A stretch of DNA of 64,000 nt from Pseudomonas fluorescens (GTDB lineage: Bacteria > Pseudomonadota > Gammaproteobacteria > Pseudomonadales > Pseudomonadaceae): the NCBI RefSeq assembly GCF_902498195.1, contig NZ_CABVIY010000001.1:310001-374000 (forward strand), read 5' to 3'. Below the pieces are notes generated by a model. That model ran no database searches, was not told the origin of the DNA, and worked only from the letters and a program-made list of their open reading frames with translations. Shown piece by piece: positions 24,588-32,291 of this stretch. Made by a program: the position numbers and the translations under genes. Every line of letters begins with the position of its first letter. Within the stretch, counting starts at the first letter, position 1.

Positions 24588-25025
24588 GTGAATATTTTCG
24601 AAGCCTTGCGCGAAAGCCACGAACGCCAGCGTACCTATGCCAAAGCGCTGATCAAGACCAGCGGCGACACCCCCGAGCGGGTCGAGGCGTACCAACAGCT
24701 CAAGTCCGAACTGCAGGCCCACGAGACCGCTGAAGAACGTTATTTCTACATCCCGCTGATGGAACTCGACAACGGTGTCGACCTCAGTCGCCATGCGATT
24801 GCCGAGCATCATGAAATGGACGAAATGATGGAAGAGCTGGACGAGACCGAAATGTCCAGCCCGGCCTGGCTGGCGACCGCGAAGAAACTCTCCGAAAAGG
24901 TCCATCACCATCTCAAGGAGGAAGAGCAGAAATTCTTCCAGATGGCCGGCAAGCTGCTCGACGATAAACAGAAGGAGTCGCTGGCGAGTCAGTACGAGAA
25001 GGAATACAAGGCGCAGATTTCCTGA
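24588..25025 (+). CDS. Hemerythrin HHE domain-containing protein
   Basis: A 145-residue four-helix-bundle protein. Candidate metal ligands are spread as expected for HHE domains: H in ESHERQ, HETAEE, AEHHEMDEM and VHHHLKEEE. It begins at GTG 24588 (NIFEALRESH), with GAGG 7 nt upstream. Such proteins bind a di-iron centre and are linked to oxygen or nitrosative stress sensing; the specific role here is not shown by sequence. Confidence 0.88.
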   Translation: MNIFEALRESHERQRTYAKALIKTSGDTPERVEAYQQLKSELQAHETAEERYFYIPLMELDNGVDLSRHAIAEHHEMDEMMEELDETEMSSPAWLATAKKLSEKVHHHLKEEEQKFFQMAGKLLDDKQKESLASQYEKEYKAQIS

Positions 25026-25046
25026 GGGTTGCTCCTGCAGGGGGCG

Positions 25047-25568
25047 TTAACTTGAAAACAAATCCCCCGTCCTGCCAACTTCCGACCAATCGCCCCCTTC
25101 AAGTGTGAGCAACAATTCCTTGGCCTCAAGCCCGCCGGCAAACCCGGTGAGCTTGCCCGAGGCGCCGATCACCCGATGACAGGGCGCAATGATCGAGATG
25201 GGATTCCTGCCGTTCGCCGCCCCCACCGCCCGCACCGCGCTCGGGTGGCCGATCTGTTCGGCGATCTGGCTGTAGCTGCGCGTCTCGCCAAACGGAATGG
25301 TCAGCAACGCGGCCCAGACCTTCTTCTGAAAGTCCGTGCCGGCAAAGTCCAGCTCCAGATCAAACCGCTGGCGCGTGCCGGCAAAGTATTCGCGCAGTTG
25401 TTCGGCAGCGCGCACTAGAACAGGATTGTCCGGCGCTTCGCTCATGGGACCCAGGCGCACCCGCCCGGGTTTGTCGTTTTCCCAGAGGATGGCTGCCAGT
25501 CGTGCGTCATTGGCGACCAGCGTCAACTCGCCGACCGGGGAGACCATGGTGATGCAGGTATAAGTCAT
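25047..25568 (-). CDS. ogt: Methylated-DNA--protein-cysteine S-methyltransferase
   Basis: A 173-residue suicide DNA repair protein with the invariant IIAPCHRVIG motif, in which the Cys accepts the alkyl group from O6-alkylguanine, and the preceding QIGHPSAVRAVGAANGRNP helix-turn-helix region with its arginine finger. The length and the lack of an AdaA domain place it with Ogt/AdaB. The start at 25568 (MTYTCITMVSPVG) was chosen; the longer ORF start adds 23 unrelated residues. It is convergent with the hemerythrin gene, with 21 bp between stop codons. Confidence 0.93.
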   Translation of the reverse strand: MTYTCITMVSPVGELTLVANDARLAAILWENDKPGRVRLGPMSEAPDNPVLVRAAEQLREYFAGTRQRFDLELDFAGTDFQKKVWAALLTIPFGETRSYSQIAEQIGHPSAVRAVGAANGRNPISIIAPCHRVIGASGKLTGFAGGLEAKELLLTLEGGDWSEVGRTGDLFSS

Positions 25569-25714
25569 GCCGAAGCCGCGCCGAATTGTTGAACAGGTGT
25601 TAAGGATACTGCCTCGCCGGGGAGGCGCAATACGCAATCTTGACCATACTTCGTACTGCTCTTGAAGCGTTCCCTCTGTTTTGACAGAGCCCTAAAACAA
25701 AAAGAGACCGACTC

Positions 25715-27442
25715 ATGAAGTACGAACCTTTTGCCAAATCGCTGATAGCGACCTCCCTGGCGCTCAGCTGCCTGATGGCCCATGCGGCCTCCGTGGCCCC
25801 GGTCGCGGCCGAGAACGGCATGGTGGTCACGGCGCAGCACCTGGCCAGCCATGTTGGCGTGGATGTGCTCAAGAACGGCGGCAACGCGGTCGATGCCGCG
25901 GTCGCGGTGGGGTATGCGCTGGCGGTGGTGTACCCGGCGGCGGGCAACCTGGGCGGCGGCGGTTTCATGACCATTCAACTGGCCGACGGGCGCAAGACCT
26001 TCCTCGACTTCCGTGAAAAAGCCCCGCTGGCCGCCACCGCCGACATGTACCTGGACAAGGCGGGCAACGTTATTCCCGACTTGAGCACCCGTGGCCACCT
26101 GGCCGTAGGGGTGCCAGGCACCGTGTCCGGGATGGAACTGGCCCTGAGCAAATACGGCACCAAGCCCCGCAAGGAGGTGATCGCGCCGGCGATCAAACTC
26201 GCCGAAGACGGCTTCGTGCTGGAGCAGGGCGATGTCGAATTGCTGGAGTACGCCACCGACGTGTTCAAGAAGGACATCAAGGACTCCGGCGCGATCTTCC
26301 TGAGCAACGGCGAGCCAATGCAGGTCGGGCAGAAACTGGTGCAGAAAGACCTCGGCAAAACCCTGCGGGAAATCTCCGAGAAGGGCGCCGACGGTTTTTA
26401 TAAAGGCTGGGTGGCCGACGCCATCGTCACGTCTAGCCAGGCCAACAAGGGCATGATCACCCAGGCCGACCTCGACAAGTACAAGACCCGCGAACTGGCG
26501 CCGATCGAATGCGACTACCGCGGCTATCATGTGGTCTCGGCGCCACCACCGAGCTCTGGCGGCGTGGTGATCTGCCAGATCATGAACATCCTCGAAGGCT
26601 ACCCGATGAAAGACCTGGGCTATCACTCGGCCCAGGGCATGCACTACCAGATCGAAGCCATGCGTCACGCCTATGTCGATCGCAACAGCTACCTGGGCGA
26701 CCCGGATTTCGTGAAGAACCCGATTGCCCACCTGCTCGATAAAAACTACGCCACCAAGCTGCGTGAAGCCATACAGCCGCAAAAGGCCGGCGTGTCCAAG
26801 GATCTCAAGCCTGGCGTGGCGCCCCATGAAGGCAGCAACACCACCCATTACTCCATCGTCGACAAATGGGGCAACGCGGTGTCGGTGACCTACACCCTCA
26901 ACGACTGGTTCGGTGCCGGAGTCATGGCCAGCAAGACCGGGGTCATCCTCAACGATGAAATGGACGACTTCACCTCGAAGATCGGCGTGCCGAACATGTA
27001 CGGCCTGGTGCAGGGCGAGGCCAACGCCATCGCGCCCGGCAAGGCACCGCTGTCGTCCATGAGCCCGACCATCGTCACCAAGGACGGCAAAGTGGTAATG
27101 GTGGTCGGCACTCCCGGCGGCAGTCGCATCATCACCGCCACCTTGCTGACCATGCTCAATGTCATCGACTACGGCATGAACATCCAGGAAGCGGTCGATG
27201 CGCCACGTTTCCACCAGCAATGGCTGCCGGAGGAAACCAACCTGGAGACCTTCACCACCAGCCCGGACACGGTGAAGATCCTCGAAAGCTGGGGCCACAA
27301 GTTTGCCGGGCCCCAGGATGCCAACCACCTGGCCGCCATCCTGGTCGGCGCCCCTTCGCTGGATGGCAAGCCGGTGGGCAAGAACCGTTTCTATGGTGCC
27401 AACGATCCACGGCGTAACACCGGGTTGTCGTTGGGTTACTGA
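25715..27442 (+). CDS. ggt: Gamma-glutamyltranspeptidase, exported
   Basis: A 575-residue Ntn-hydrolase precursor with a Sec signal peptide (MKYEPFAKSLIATSLALSCLMAHAA). It has the large-subunit motif NLGGGGFM and the autoprocessing site NTTHYS; Thr376 would be the new N-terminal nucleophile of the small subunit. The small subunit carries TLNDWFGAGV, PLSSMSPTIV and VGTPGGSRI (oxyanion region). It cleaves glutathione and other gamma-glutamyl compounds in the periplasm. A chaC glutathione-cleaving enzyme lies 1 kb downstream. An imperfect hairpin follows at about 27453-27486. Confidence 0.95.
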   Translation: MKYEPFAKSLIATSLALSCLMAHAASVAPVAAENGMVVTAQHLASHVGVDVLKNGGNAVDAAVAVGYALAVVYPAAGNLGGGGFMTIQLADGRKTFLDFREKAPLAATADMYLDKAGNVIPDLSTRGHLAVGVPGTVSGMELALSKYGTKPRKEVIAPAIKLAEDGFVLEQGDVELLEYATDVFKKDIKDSGAIFLSNGEPMQVGQKLVQKDLGKTLREISEKGADGFYKGWVADAIVTSSQANKGMITQADLDKYKTRELAPIECDYRGYHVVSAPPPSSGGVVICQIMNILEGYPMKDLGYHSAQGMHYQIEAMRHAYVDRNSYLGDPDFVKNPIAHLLDKNYATKLREAIQPQKAGVSKDLKPGVAPHEGSNTTHYSIVDKWGNAVSVTYTLNDWFGAGVMASKTGVILNDEMDDFTSKIGVPNMYGLVQGEANAIAPGKAPLSSMSPTIVTKDGKVVMVVGTPGGSRIITATLLTMLNVIDYGMNIQEAVDAPRFHQQWLPEETNLETFTTSPDTVKILESWGHKFAGPQDANHLAAILVGAPSLDGKPVGKNRFYGANDPRRNTGLSLGY

Positions 27443-27452
27443 CTGTTGTGTT

Positions 27453-27486
27453 TAATCGGGGGCGGACTTATGTTCGTCCCCTGATT
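27453..27486 (+). terminator. Possible ggt terminator
   Basis: Imperfect hairpin ATC-GGGG-CG-AC...GT-CG-CCCC-GAT followed by TTTATC, 11 bp past the ggt stop. The stem has mismatches and the T run is short. Confidence 0.4.
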
Positions 27487-27510
27487 TATCACCCATTCAA
27501 GGAAGGAATC

Positions 27511-28044
27511 ATGACCACTGCCCTGCTGATCATCGACGTCCAGCAAGCCCTGTGCGCTGGCGAATACGAGTGCCATGAGATCAAACGCGTCATCGACACC
27601 CTCAACGACCTCAGCGCCCGGGCGAGAAAGGCCGGGGTTGCGGTGGTGCTGATCCAGCACGAAGAAGAGGGCGATCTGTTGAAACACGGTGCCCCGGGCT
27701 GGCAACTGGCCGAAGGGCTGCTCACTTCCCCCGGTGATCATCGCGTGCGCAAGACCACGGGCGACTCGTTCTATCAGACCCCCCTGCAGAAACTGGTGCC
27801 CGTGCAAGACTTCGAACGCCTGGTCATCTGTGGCCTGCAAACCGATTACTGCGTGAATGCCACCCTGCGCCAGGCCCATCAATTGGGTTATGACGTAGTG
27901 CTGGCCGCCGACGCGCATTCCACCGTCGACAACGGCAACACGACGGCCGAAGACATCATTGCCGAACACAACAGGGATTGGGCGGACTTGAGCAGTTCGG
28001 TGGCGCGGATCGACGTGATCCCGGCAAAAGAAATCCAATTCTGA
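27511..28044 (+). CDS. Cysteine hydrolase, isochorismatase family
   Basis: A 177-residue protein with the family's catalytic triad elements: the Asp in LLIIDVQQALC, a Lys around residue 79 (HRVRKTTGDSF) and the Cys in LVICGLQTDYCVNATLRQA. The start at 27511 has AAGGAAGGA just upstream; a longer ORF start is unsupported. Members hydrolyse amides or vinyl ethers (nicotinamide, N-carbamoyl compounds, isochorismate); the substrate here is undetermined. Position between ggt and chaC might suggest an amide linked to glutathione breakdown, but this is inference only. Confidence 0.88.
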   Translation: MTTALLIIDVQQALCAGEYECHEIKRVIDTLNDLSARARKAGVAVVLIQHEEEGDLLKHGAPGWQLAEGLLTSPGDHRVRKTTGDSFYQTPLQKLVPVQDFERLVICGLQTDYCVNATLRQAHQLGYDVVLAADAHSTVDNGNTTAEDIIAEHNRDWADLSSSVARIDVIPAKEIQF

Positions 28045-28060
28045 TAACACCCAATTCCCT

Positions 28061-28148
28061 GTGGGAGCGGGCTTGCTCGCGAAAACGGTGTATCAGTCAA
28101 TACATATGCCGACTGACACAGCGCTTTCGCGAGCAAGCCCGCTCCCAC
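28061..28148. repeat. REPIN (paired inverted REP)
   Basis: Inverted pair of GAGCGGGCTTGCTCGCGA just after the cysteine hydrolase; its right end touches the stop codon of the gene remnant at 28155. Confidence 0.9.
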
Positions 28149-28154
28149 CCCCTC

Positions 28155-28352
28155 TTACGTCGCAAACTTCAGCACTTTGGGTGCAACCACCACTTCCGGC
28201 ATCACACCCCCCAACACCAACCGGGTAATGGTCGCCGCCGCCTGCTGATAATCCACATTTTCCGGGGTGTCACGACCGGTGATATGCGCCATCTGCCAAC
28301 CGAGGTTGGTGTACGTGCGCCAGAACCAAATCCGGCACTCGCTGCTAGTCTT
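28155..28352 (-). pseudogene. 3' remnant of an unidentified gene, possibly a TetR-type regulator
   Basis: The minus strand holds an open stretch of 66 codons ending in TAA at 28157-28155, bounded upstream by an in-frame TGA at 28355. It encodes MAHITGRDTPENVDYQQAAA then TITRLVLGGVMPEVVV, a protein-like C-terminal helix pattern that resembles the end of TetR-family proteins. There is no credible start or N-terminal DNA-binding domain, and the upstream region is chaC. I read it as a decayed gene 3' end; the family assignment is weak. Confidence 0.4.
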
Positions 28353-28396
28353 TCAGGGTGATCAACGACGCGTTGGATCCATATTGAGAGGCAGAT

Positions 28397-29119
28397 ATGG
28401 ACACTGGCAAAACCCGAGCCTTCCCCCGACGTAACCTGACGGCGGAACTGGTCGCCCGGGTCGAACGGTTCGAGCCCGATCCCGGGCCCGACCCCGGCAC
28501 CCGCGAACACACCCCGGCCGAGGTCGATGCGATGGTGGAGACCCTCCTGCGCGAATACACGCCGCGGGATCTGTGGGTGTTCGCCTATGGCTCGCTGATC
28601 TGGAACCCGGAGTTCGAATTCGACGAGCGTCGCAGTGCCACCGCTTATGGCTGGCACCGTTCGTTCTGCCTGACCCTGACCCGCTGGCGCGGCACCCGCG
28701 AGTTGCCGGCGCTGATGCTTGCCCTCGACCGGGGCGGGAGCTGCCAGGGCCTGGCGTACCGGTTGCCCGCGCAGGATCACTTCAAACAGATCGCGCTGTT
28801 GCTGGCCCGGGAAATCGACGCCAACCCGCCGACCAATGTGGCGCGCTGGATTACCGTGAAAACCCCGTCCGGGCCCCTGCGTGCATTGGCCTTCGTCGCT
28901 GCGCGGGACGGCAAGGCCTATGCCGGCAAGTTGCCGATGGACAAGGTCGCGCAAGTCCTGGCCCGCGCGGCGGGGCATTGGGGGTCGGCGGCGCAGTATC
29001 TGTTTCGCACGGTGACCATGCTTCGCGAGCAAGGTATCCGCGATAGCAACATGAGCCGCATCGAAAGCCTGGTGGCGGAGGAAATCGAAGCCGCGCTGCT
29101 GGCGGCGAAAAATCCTTGA
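28397..29119 (+). CDS. chaC: Glutathione-specific gamma-glutamylcyclotransferase ChaC
   Basis: A 240-residue protein with the ChaC/GCT substrate-binding signature VFAYGSLIWNP (residues 61-71) and the LTRWRGTRELPALMLALDRG segment. ChaC cleaves cytosolic glutathione to 5-oxoproline and Cys-Gly. With periplasmic Ggt encoded 1 kb upstream on the same strand, this region covers both extracytoplasmic and cytoplasmic glutathione degradation. The ATG at 28397 follows GAGAGGCAG. Residues 1-55 form a divergent N-terminal extension. Confidence 0.92.
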   Translation: MDTGKTRAFPRRNLTAELVARVERFEPDPGPDPGTREHTPAEVDAMVETLLREYTPRDLWVFAYGSLIWNPEFEFDERRSATAYGWHRSFCLTLTRWRGTRELPALMLALDRGGSCQGLAYRLPAQDHFKQIALLLAREIDANPPTNVARWITVKTPSGPLRALAFVAARDGKAYAGKLPMDKVAQVLARAAGHWGSAAQYLFRTVTMLREQGIRDSNMSRIESLVAEEIEAALLAAKNP

Positions 29120-29140
29120 CCTGGGTGTACTCGATCTCTG

Positions 29141-29228
29141 GTGGGAGCGGGCTTGCTCGCGAAGGCGCTGTGTCAGCCAATGTAAATGTTGCCTGATTCA
29201 CCGCCTTCGCGAGCAAGCCCGCTCCCAC
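29141..29228. repeat. REPIN (paired inverted REP)
   Basis: Inverted pair of GAGCGGGCTTGCTCGCGA directly downstream of chaC. Confidence 0.9.
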
Positions 29229-29439
29229 AAAACAGGGTGGCGGTGGAACGCCGTTCGCAGGTTTGAACAAGAAACATCCGCAATAGCGTCTACACTCGGT
29301 GATACGGCAATCACCGGCAAGACGGGCGCACAAGCCCGACGACAGTGGAAGGGTGTTGGCTGGAAAGGGACGGATCATTAGTATCCGCGTCGTTCTCTTG
29401 ACCAACCGACGATGCACTGCCTTCGGGGGGCAGCCTTCC
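29229..29439 (+). promoter_or_regulatory. Upstream region of the sterol-desaturase-like gene
   Basis: With the adjacent REPIN this makes a 320-bp gene-free stretch. It contains a perfect palindrome, CGGTGAT-acggca-ATCACCG, at 29297-29316, a likely protein-binding site, and a short hairpin CTGCC-ttcggg-GGCAG at 29417-29433 that includes the G-run serving as the only candidate ribosome-binding site for the ATG at 29440. Confidence 0.35.
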
Positions 29440-30690
29440 ATGGATGTTCTCGCACCGCTCTACCAATACTTGTTCAGGTGGGTGATCGCCCCTGTCAGCC
29501 AGCAGTTCCTTGGCCTGTTCGACCTCAATGGCCGCCTCTGCGTGGCTTTTCTGTTGACCTCCTACCTCGTCGCCTACGGCCTGTTCCGCTGGCGCCAATC
29601 CCGGGGGCTGACCGACGCCCCTACGTTCTGGCAATTCCTCGGCGGCAACCGCGTGCATTTCCATCCCTCGGCGTTGCTCGATTACCGTTACTACTTCGTG
29701 CGCGCAATCCTGAAAGTCATGCTGGTGGTGCCCATCGTCGGCCTGGTGGATCCCTACGTGTTGCGTTCGGGCGACTATGTGCGCTTTTTCACTCAACTCT
29801 GGGGCGCGCGGGTGCAGGTGGAGGAGCACCTGGTGTTGTCATTGCTGTACGGGATGGGCGTGTTTGTGTTGCAGGACTTCCTCCATTACTGGGCCCATCG
29901 CGCCTACCATTCCCGTTACCTGTGGGCGTTCCACAAAGTCCACCATTCGGCGCCCGTGCTGGTGCCGGCCACGGCCAGCCGCGTGCATTTCATCGAGAAA
30001 ATGGTCGAGCGGCTGATCGACATCGTGTTCATCAGCGCCTTCGCCGGTCTCTTCTGGTACGCCTGCGGCGGGGAGATCAGCCGCTACACCCTGTTCGGCG
30101 TGACCTACATGGTGTTCATCCTCAACGCCCTGGCGTCCAACCTGCGGCACAGCCATGTCTGGCTGTCATTCGGGCCGGTGGTCGAGCATGTGCTCAACAG
30201 CCCGGCGCAGCACCAGGTTCACCACAGCGACGCGGCCCGTCATCACAACAAAAATTTCGGGGTCAACCTGTCACTCTGGGACTGGATGTTCGGCACGCTC
30301 TACGTCACGCAGTCCCAACCGGAAGCCATCCGCTTCGGCACTGGCGAGGCGGACCAGGCGCGTTACCTGACGCTCTACAGCCTGATCGTGACGCCCTTCA
30401 TCGAAACCGCACACAAGGTTCGCCAGGCAAAACGCCCTCCAATCACCGGTCAAAAAAACGGTGGGAGCGAGCCTGCTTGCGAAAGCGCTGGGTCAATCAA
30501 CATGGGTGTTGGATGTGAGGGCGTCTTCGCGAGCAGGCTCGCGCCCACAGGGGATCTCAGTAGCGTTATTGCACCGATGAACGGCGACAGGCTCAGCGCT
30601 CGGGAAGCTGCCAGCGCGCGCGCAAGCGGTCATATTCGTCCTCGGGCAATTGCACCAGCAACGGGGACTGGCGCGGGTCCAGCCAACTGA
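29440..30690 (+). CDS. Fatty acid hydroxylase / sterol desaturase family membrane protein
   Basis: A 416-residue integral membrane di-iron enzyme with the histidine boxes LHYWAHRAYH, FHKVHHSAP and the final HQVHHSDAARHHNKNFG. About five TM segments lie in residues 20-250. The start at 29440 (MDVLAPLYQYLFRWV) is favoured over a non-conserved 47-codon extension. Family members hydroxylate or desaturate lipids; the substrate is unknown. Odd feature: from about residue 341 the frame runs through the REPIN at 30461-30548 and then antisense into the 3' end of the L,D-transpeptidase gene, so the last 75 or so residues are non-homologous. The ancestral stop was probably lost. Confidence 0.85.
   Translation: MDVLAPLYQYLFRWVIAPVSQQFLGLFDLNGRLCVAFLLTSYLVAYGLFRWRQSRGLTDAPTFWQFLGGNRVHFHPSALLDYRYYFVRAILKVMLVVPIVGLVDPYVLRSGDYVRFFTQLWGARVQVEEHLVLSLLYGMGVFVLQDFLHYWAHRAYHSRYLWAFHKVHHSAPVLVPATASRVHFIEKMVERLIDIVFISAFAGLFWYACGGEISRYTLFGVTYMVFILNALASNLRHSHVWLSFGPVVEHVLNSPAQHQVHHSDAARHHNKNFGVNLSLWDWMFGTLYVTQSQPEAIRFGTGEADQARYLTLYSLIVTPFIETAHKVRQAKRPPITGQKNGGSEPACESAGSINMGVGCEGVFASRLAPTGDLSSVIAPMNGDRLSAREAASARASGHIRPRAIAPATGTGAGPAN
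30461..30548. repeat. Diverged REPIN inside a coding region
   Basis: Inverted REP pair of the variant GAGCGAGCCTGC/GCAGGCTCGC with mismatches between arms (GCTTGC versus GCGAGC). It lies inside the 3' part of the desaturase reading frame. Confidence 0.85.
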
Positions 30691-31309
30691 GCAGGCGTGC
30701 GATGTCCGCTGGATCCATGGCAGTGCAGCCACGGGTCGGCGTGGTGGGGCCGCGCCAGATGTGAAAGAAAATGCATGAGCCGGCGGCGGGGGAGGCCGGT
30801 GTGTTGTGCTCGATGACGATGCCCTGGCGATACAACTCATCGGTGCGTCGCATGCGTTCGGAACTGCTCCAGTCCCTGGTGACTGTCGAGCCGTCGAGCA
30901 GTTGGTTGTAGCGATTCGACTGGCTGTCATCCACGCATTCGATGGCCGCTGTCAACGCAAGGTAAGGCAGCCGGGTTTCAGCTGTCGGGTCGTAGCCGAA
31001 CGCCGTGCCCAGTGTGAAGATCCCGGCCGGGGCCTTGCCATCGCCTTCCTGTTTGATCGGCCCCTGTGCCTGTTCAAGGCCGGCGAGTCCCTTGCCCCAG
31101 CCCATACCGTGTTTACCGAGCACCACGGCAAAGGCTTCACCGGTTTTTGCAAAGGTGCTTCCGTGCCGTTCATAGCGCTGGCCGGTGCCCTCAATGGCGT
31201 CCCAATTTGCGCTGGTGACGACAATCAGCTGCTGGCTGCCGTCGAGCCCCTCGGCCATGGCGACACAGGGCAACAGCATCAGGACGCACGCCTTGACCAG
31301 GCGGTTCAT
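30593..31309 (-). CDS. L,D-transpeptidase (YkuD-type), exported
   Basis: A 238-residue protein with a signal peptide (MNRLVKACVLMLLPCVAMAEG) and the YkuD/ErfK catalytic motif: FFHIWRGPTTPTRGCTAM, with the His and the nucleophilic Cys of the HxxG...SxGC-type motif. It is predicted to make 3-3 peptidoglycan cross-links or attach proteins to peptidoglycan in the periplasm. Its ATG overlaps the stop of the upstream M15 dipeptidase gene (ATGA, 31306-31309), so the two are translationally coupled. Its 3' end is overlapped on the other strand by the extended desaturase frame. Confidence 0.85.
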   Translation of the reverse strand: MNRLVKACVLMLLPCVAMAEGLDGSQQLIVVTSANWDAIEGTGQRYERHGSTFAKTGEAFAVVLGKHGMGWGKGLAGLEQAQGPIKQEGDGKAPAGIFTLGTAFGYDPTAETRLPYLALTAAIECVDDSQSNRYNQLLDGSTVTRDWSSSERMRRTDELYRQGIVIEHNTPASPAAGSCIFFHIWRGPTTPTRGCTAMDPADIARLLSWLDPRQSPLLVQLPEDEYDRLRARWQLPER

Positions 31310-32073
31310 GGCTGGGGTTCAAGCGGGGTAATGGGGAAATCCATGACGGTCTTCAACGCCGGATCCCGGTTGTATGTGAAATGCCACCACTCGGCGGAAT
31401 AGCCCGTGAATCCCTCTTGCGCCATGGCGCGGGTGAGTCGCTGGCGATTGTCCATGGCAGTGGCGTTGATCAATGTCGTGTCGGTGTGGGCGCGCTCATC
31501 GAAGCAATCGAAACCGGTGCCCATGTCGACGGCGCCGTCGTGCCAGCGCTGGCCATAATCCGCAGTGCAATCGACAGGCGTGGCGGCGGGCGTCCAGGTC
31601 TCGGCGGGCAGGGCGCCGGGACCGGTCAGTGTCAGGTCGACGGTGCCGCCCCTGGAATGATTGGACACCCGCGCCACGTAGCCCAGGCGCCAGAAGTCCT
31701 GCTTGTCCACCCGTGGATAGAACTCGGCCTTGCGCGGGTCGCCCGGTTCGGTCGCGAAACGCCCCATGTCCGCGACGGCCCGGCTGGGGCGATAACAATC
31801 GAACACTTTCAAGCCATAGCCTTGCGCCCGCAACGCGGCCTGCACCCGGGCGAGAGCCTGGGCGGCGTCCAGCGCCAGCAGGCACTCGGGCGCGTCGTAG
31901 CCGTCGAGCGGGTGACCGGTGAAGTTGTGGGCGCTGGCGTAGCGGATGTCCTGCTCGATGCCGGGGTCGATGGTGCGCAGATACACCATGTGCCCGGGCC
32001 TGGGTTCGGCGCTGGCAATGCACGGGACGCCGAGACTCAGCAACAGGAGCAGTGAGCGAGCTGCATATGGCAT
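31306..32073 (-). CDS. ddpX: D-alanyl-D-alanine dipeptidase, M15D/VanX-DdpX family
   Basis: A 255-residue zinc peptidase with a signal peptide (MPYAARSLLLLLSLGVPCIASA). Metal and catalytic motifs are present: SNHSRGGTVDLT for SxHxxGxAxD, and EWWHFTY for ExxWH; the substrate arginine motif is YRPSRA. It hydrolyses free D-Ala-D-Ala. It does not sit in a vanHAX cluster and has an export signal, so a role in murein recycling rather than glycopeptide resistance is likelier. It is coupled to the L,D-transpeptidase gene downstream. Confidence 0.9.
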   Translation of the reverse strand: MPYAARSLLLLLSLGVPCIASAEPRPGHMVYLRTIDPGIEQDIRYASAHNFTGHPLDGYDAPECLLALDAAQALARVQAALRAQGYGLKVFDCYRPSRAVADMGRFATEPGDPRKAEFYPRVDKQDFWRLGYVARVSNHSRGGTVDLTLTGPGALPAETWTPAATPVDCTADYGQRWHDGAVDMGTGFDCFDERAHTDTTLINATAMDNRQRLTRAMAQEGFTGYSAEWWHFTYNRDPALKTVMDFPITPLEPQP

Positions 32074-32199
32074 CGGGCAAGAACTCTGAATATGAGTGAC
32101 AAGTCAGCTCATCATGGCTTGAAAACCGCTGCACCTCCATGAAGATGTCGGTCGAACTGCCAGGACGAACGCCCCGGCATCTGACACAGCACAGTCCCT

Positions 32200-32286
32200 G
32201 TGGGAGCGGGCTTGCTCGCGAAGGCAGTGTCTCGGCTACATCCCTGTTGCCTGACACACCGCCTTCGCGAGCAAGCCCGCTCCCAC
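32200..32286. repeat. REPIN (paired inverted REP)
   Basis: Inverted pair of GAGCGGGCTTGCTCGCGA between the dipeptidase promoter side and the 3' end of glyA; its right end is 5 bp from the glyA stop. Confidence 0.9.
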
Positions 32287-32291
32287 ACTGT

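Noticed and set aside
31306..32073. Vancomycin-resistance gene vanX
   Set aside because: No vanH, vanA or vanRS genes nearby and the protein has a signal peptide; a murein-recycling DdpX-type enzyme is likelier.
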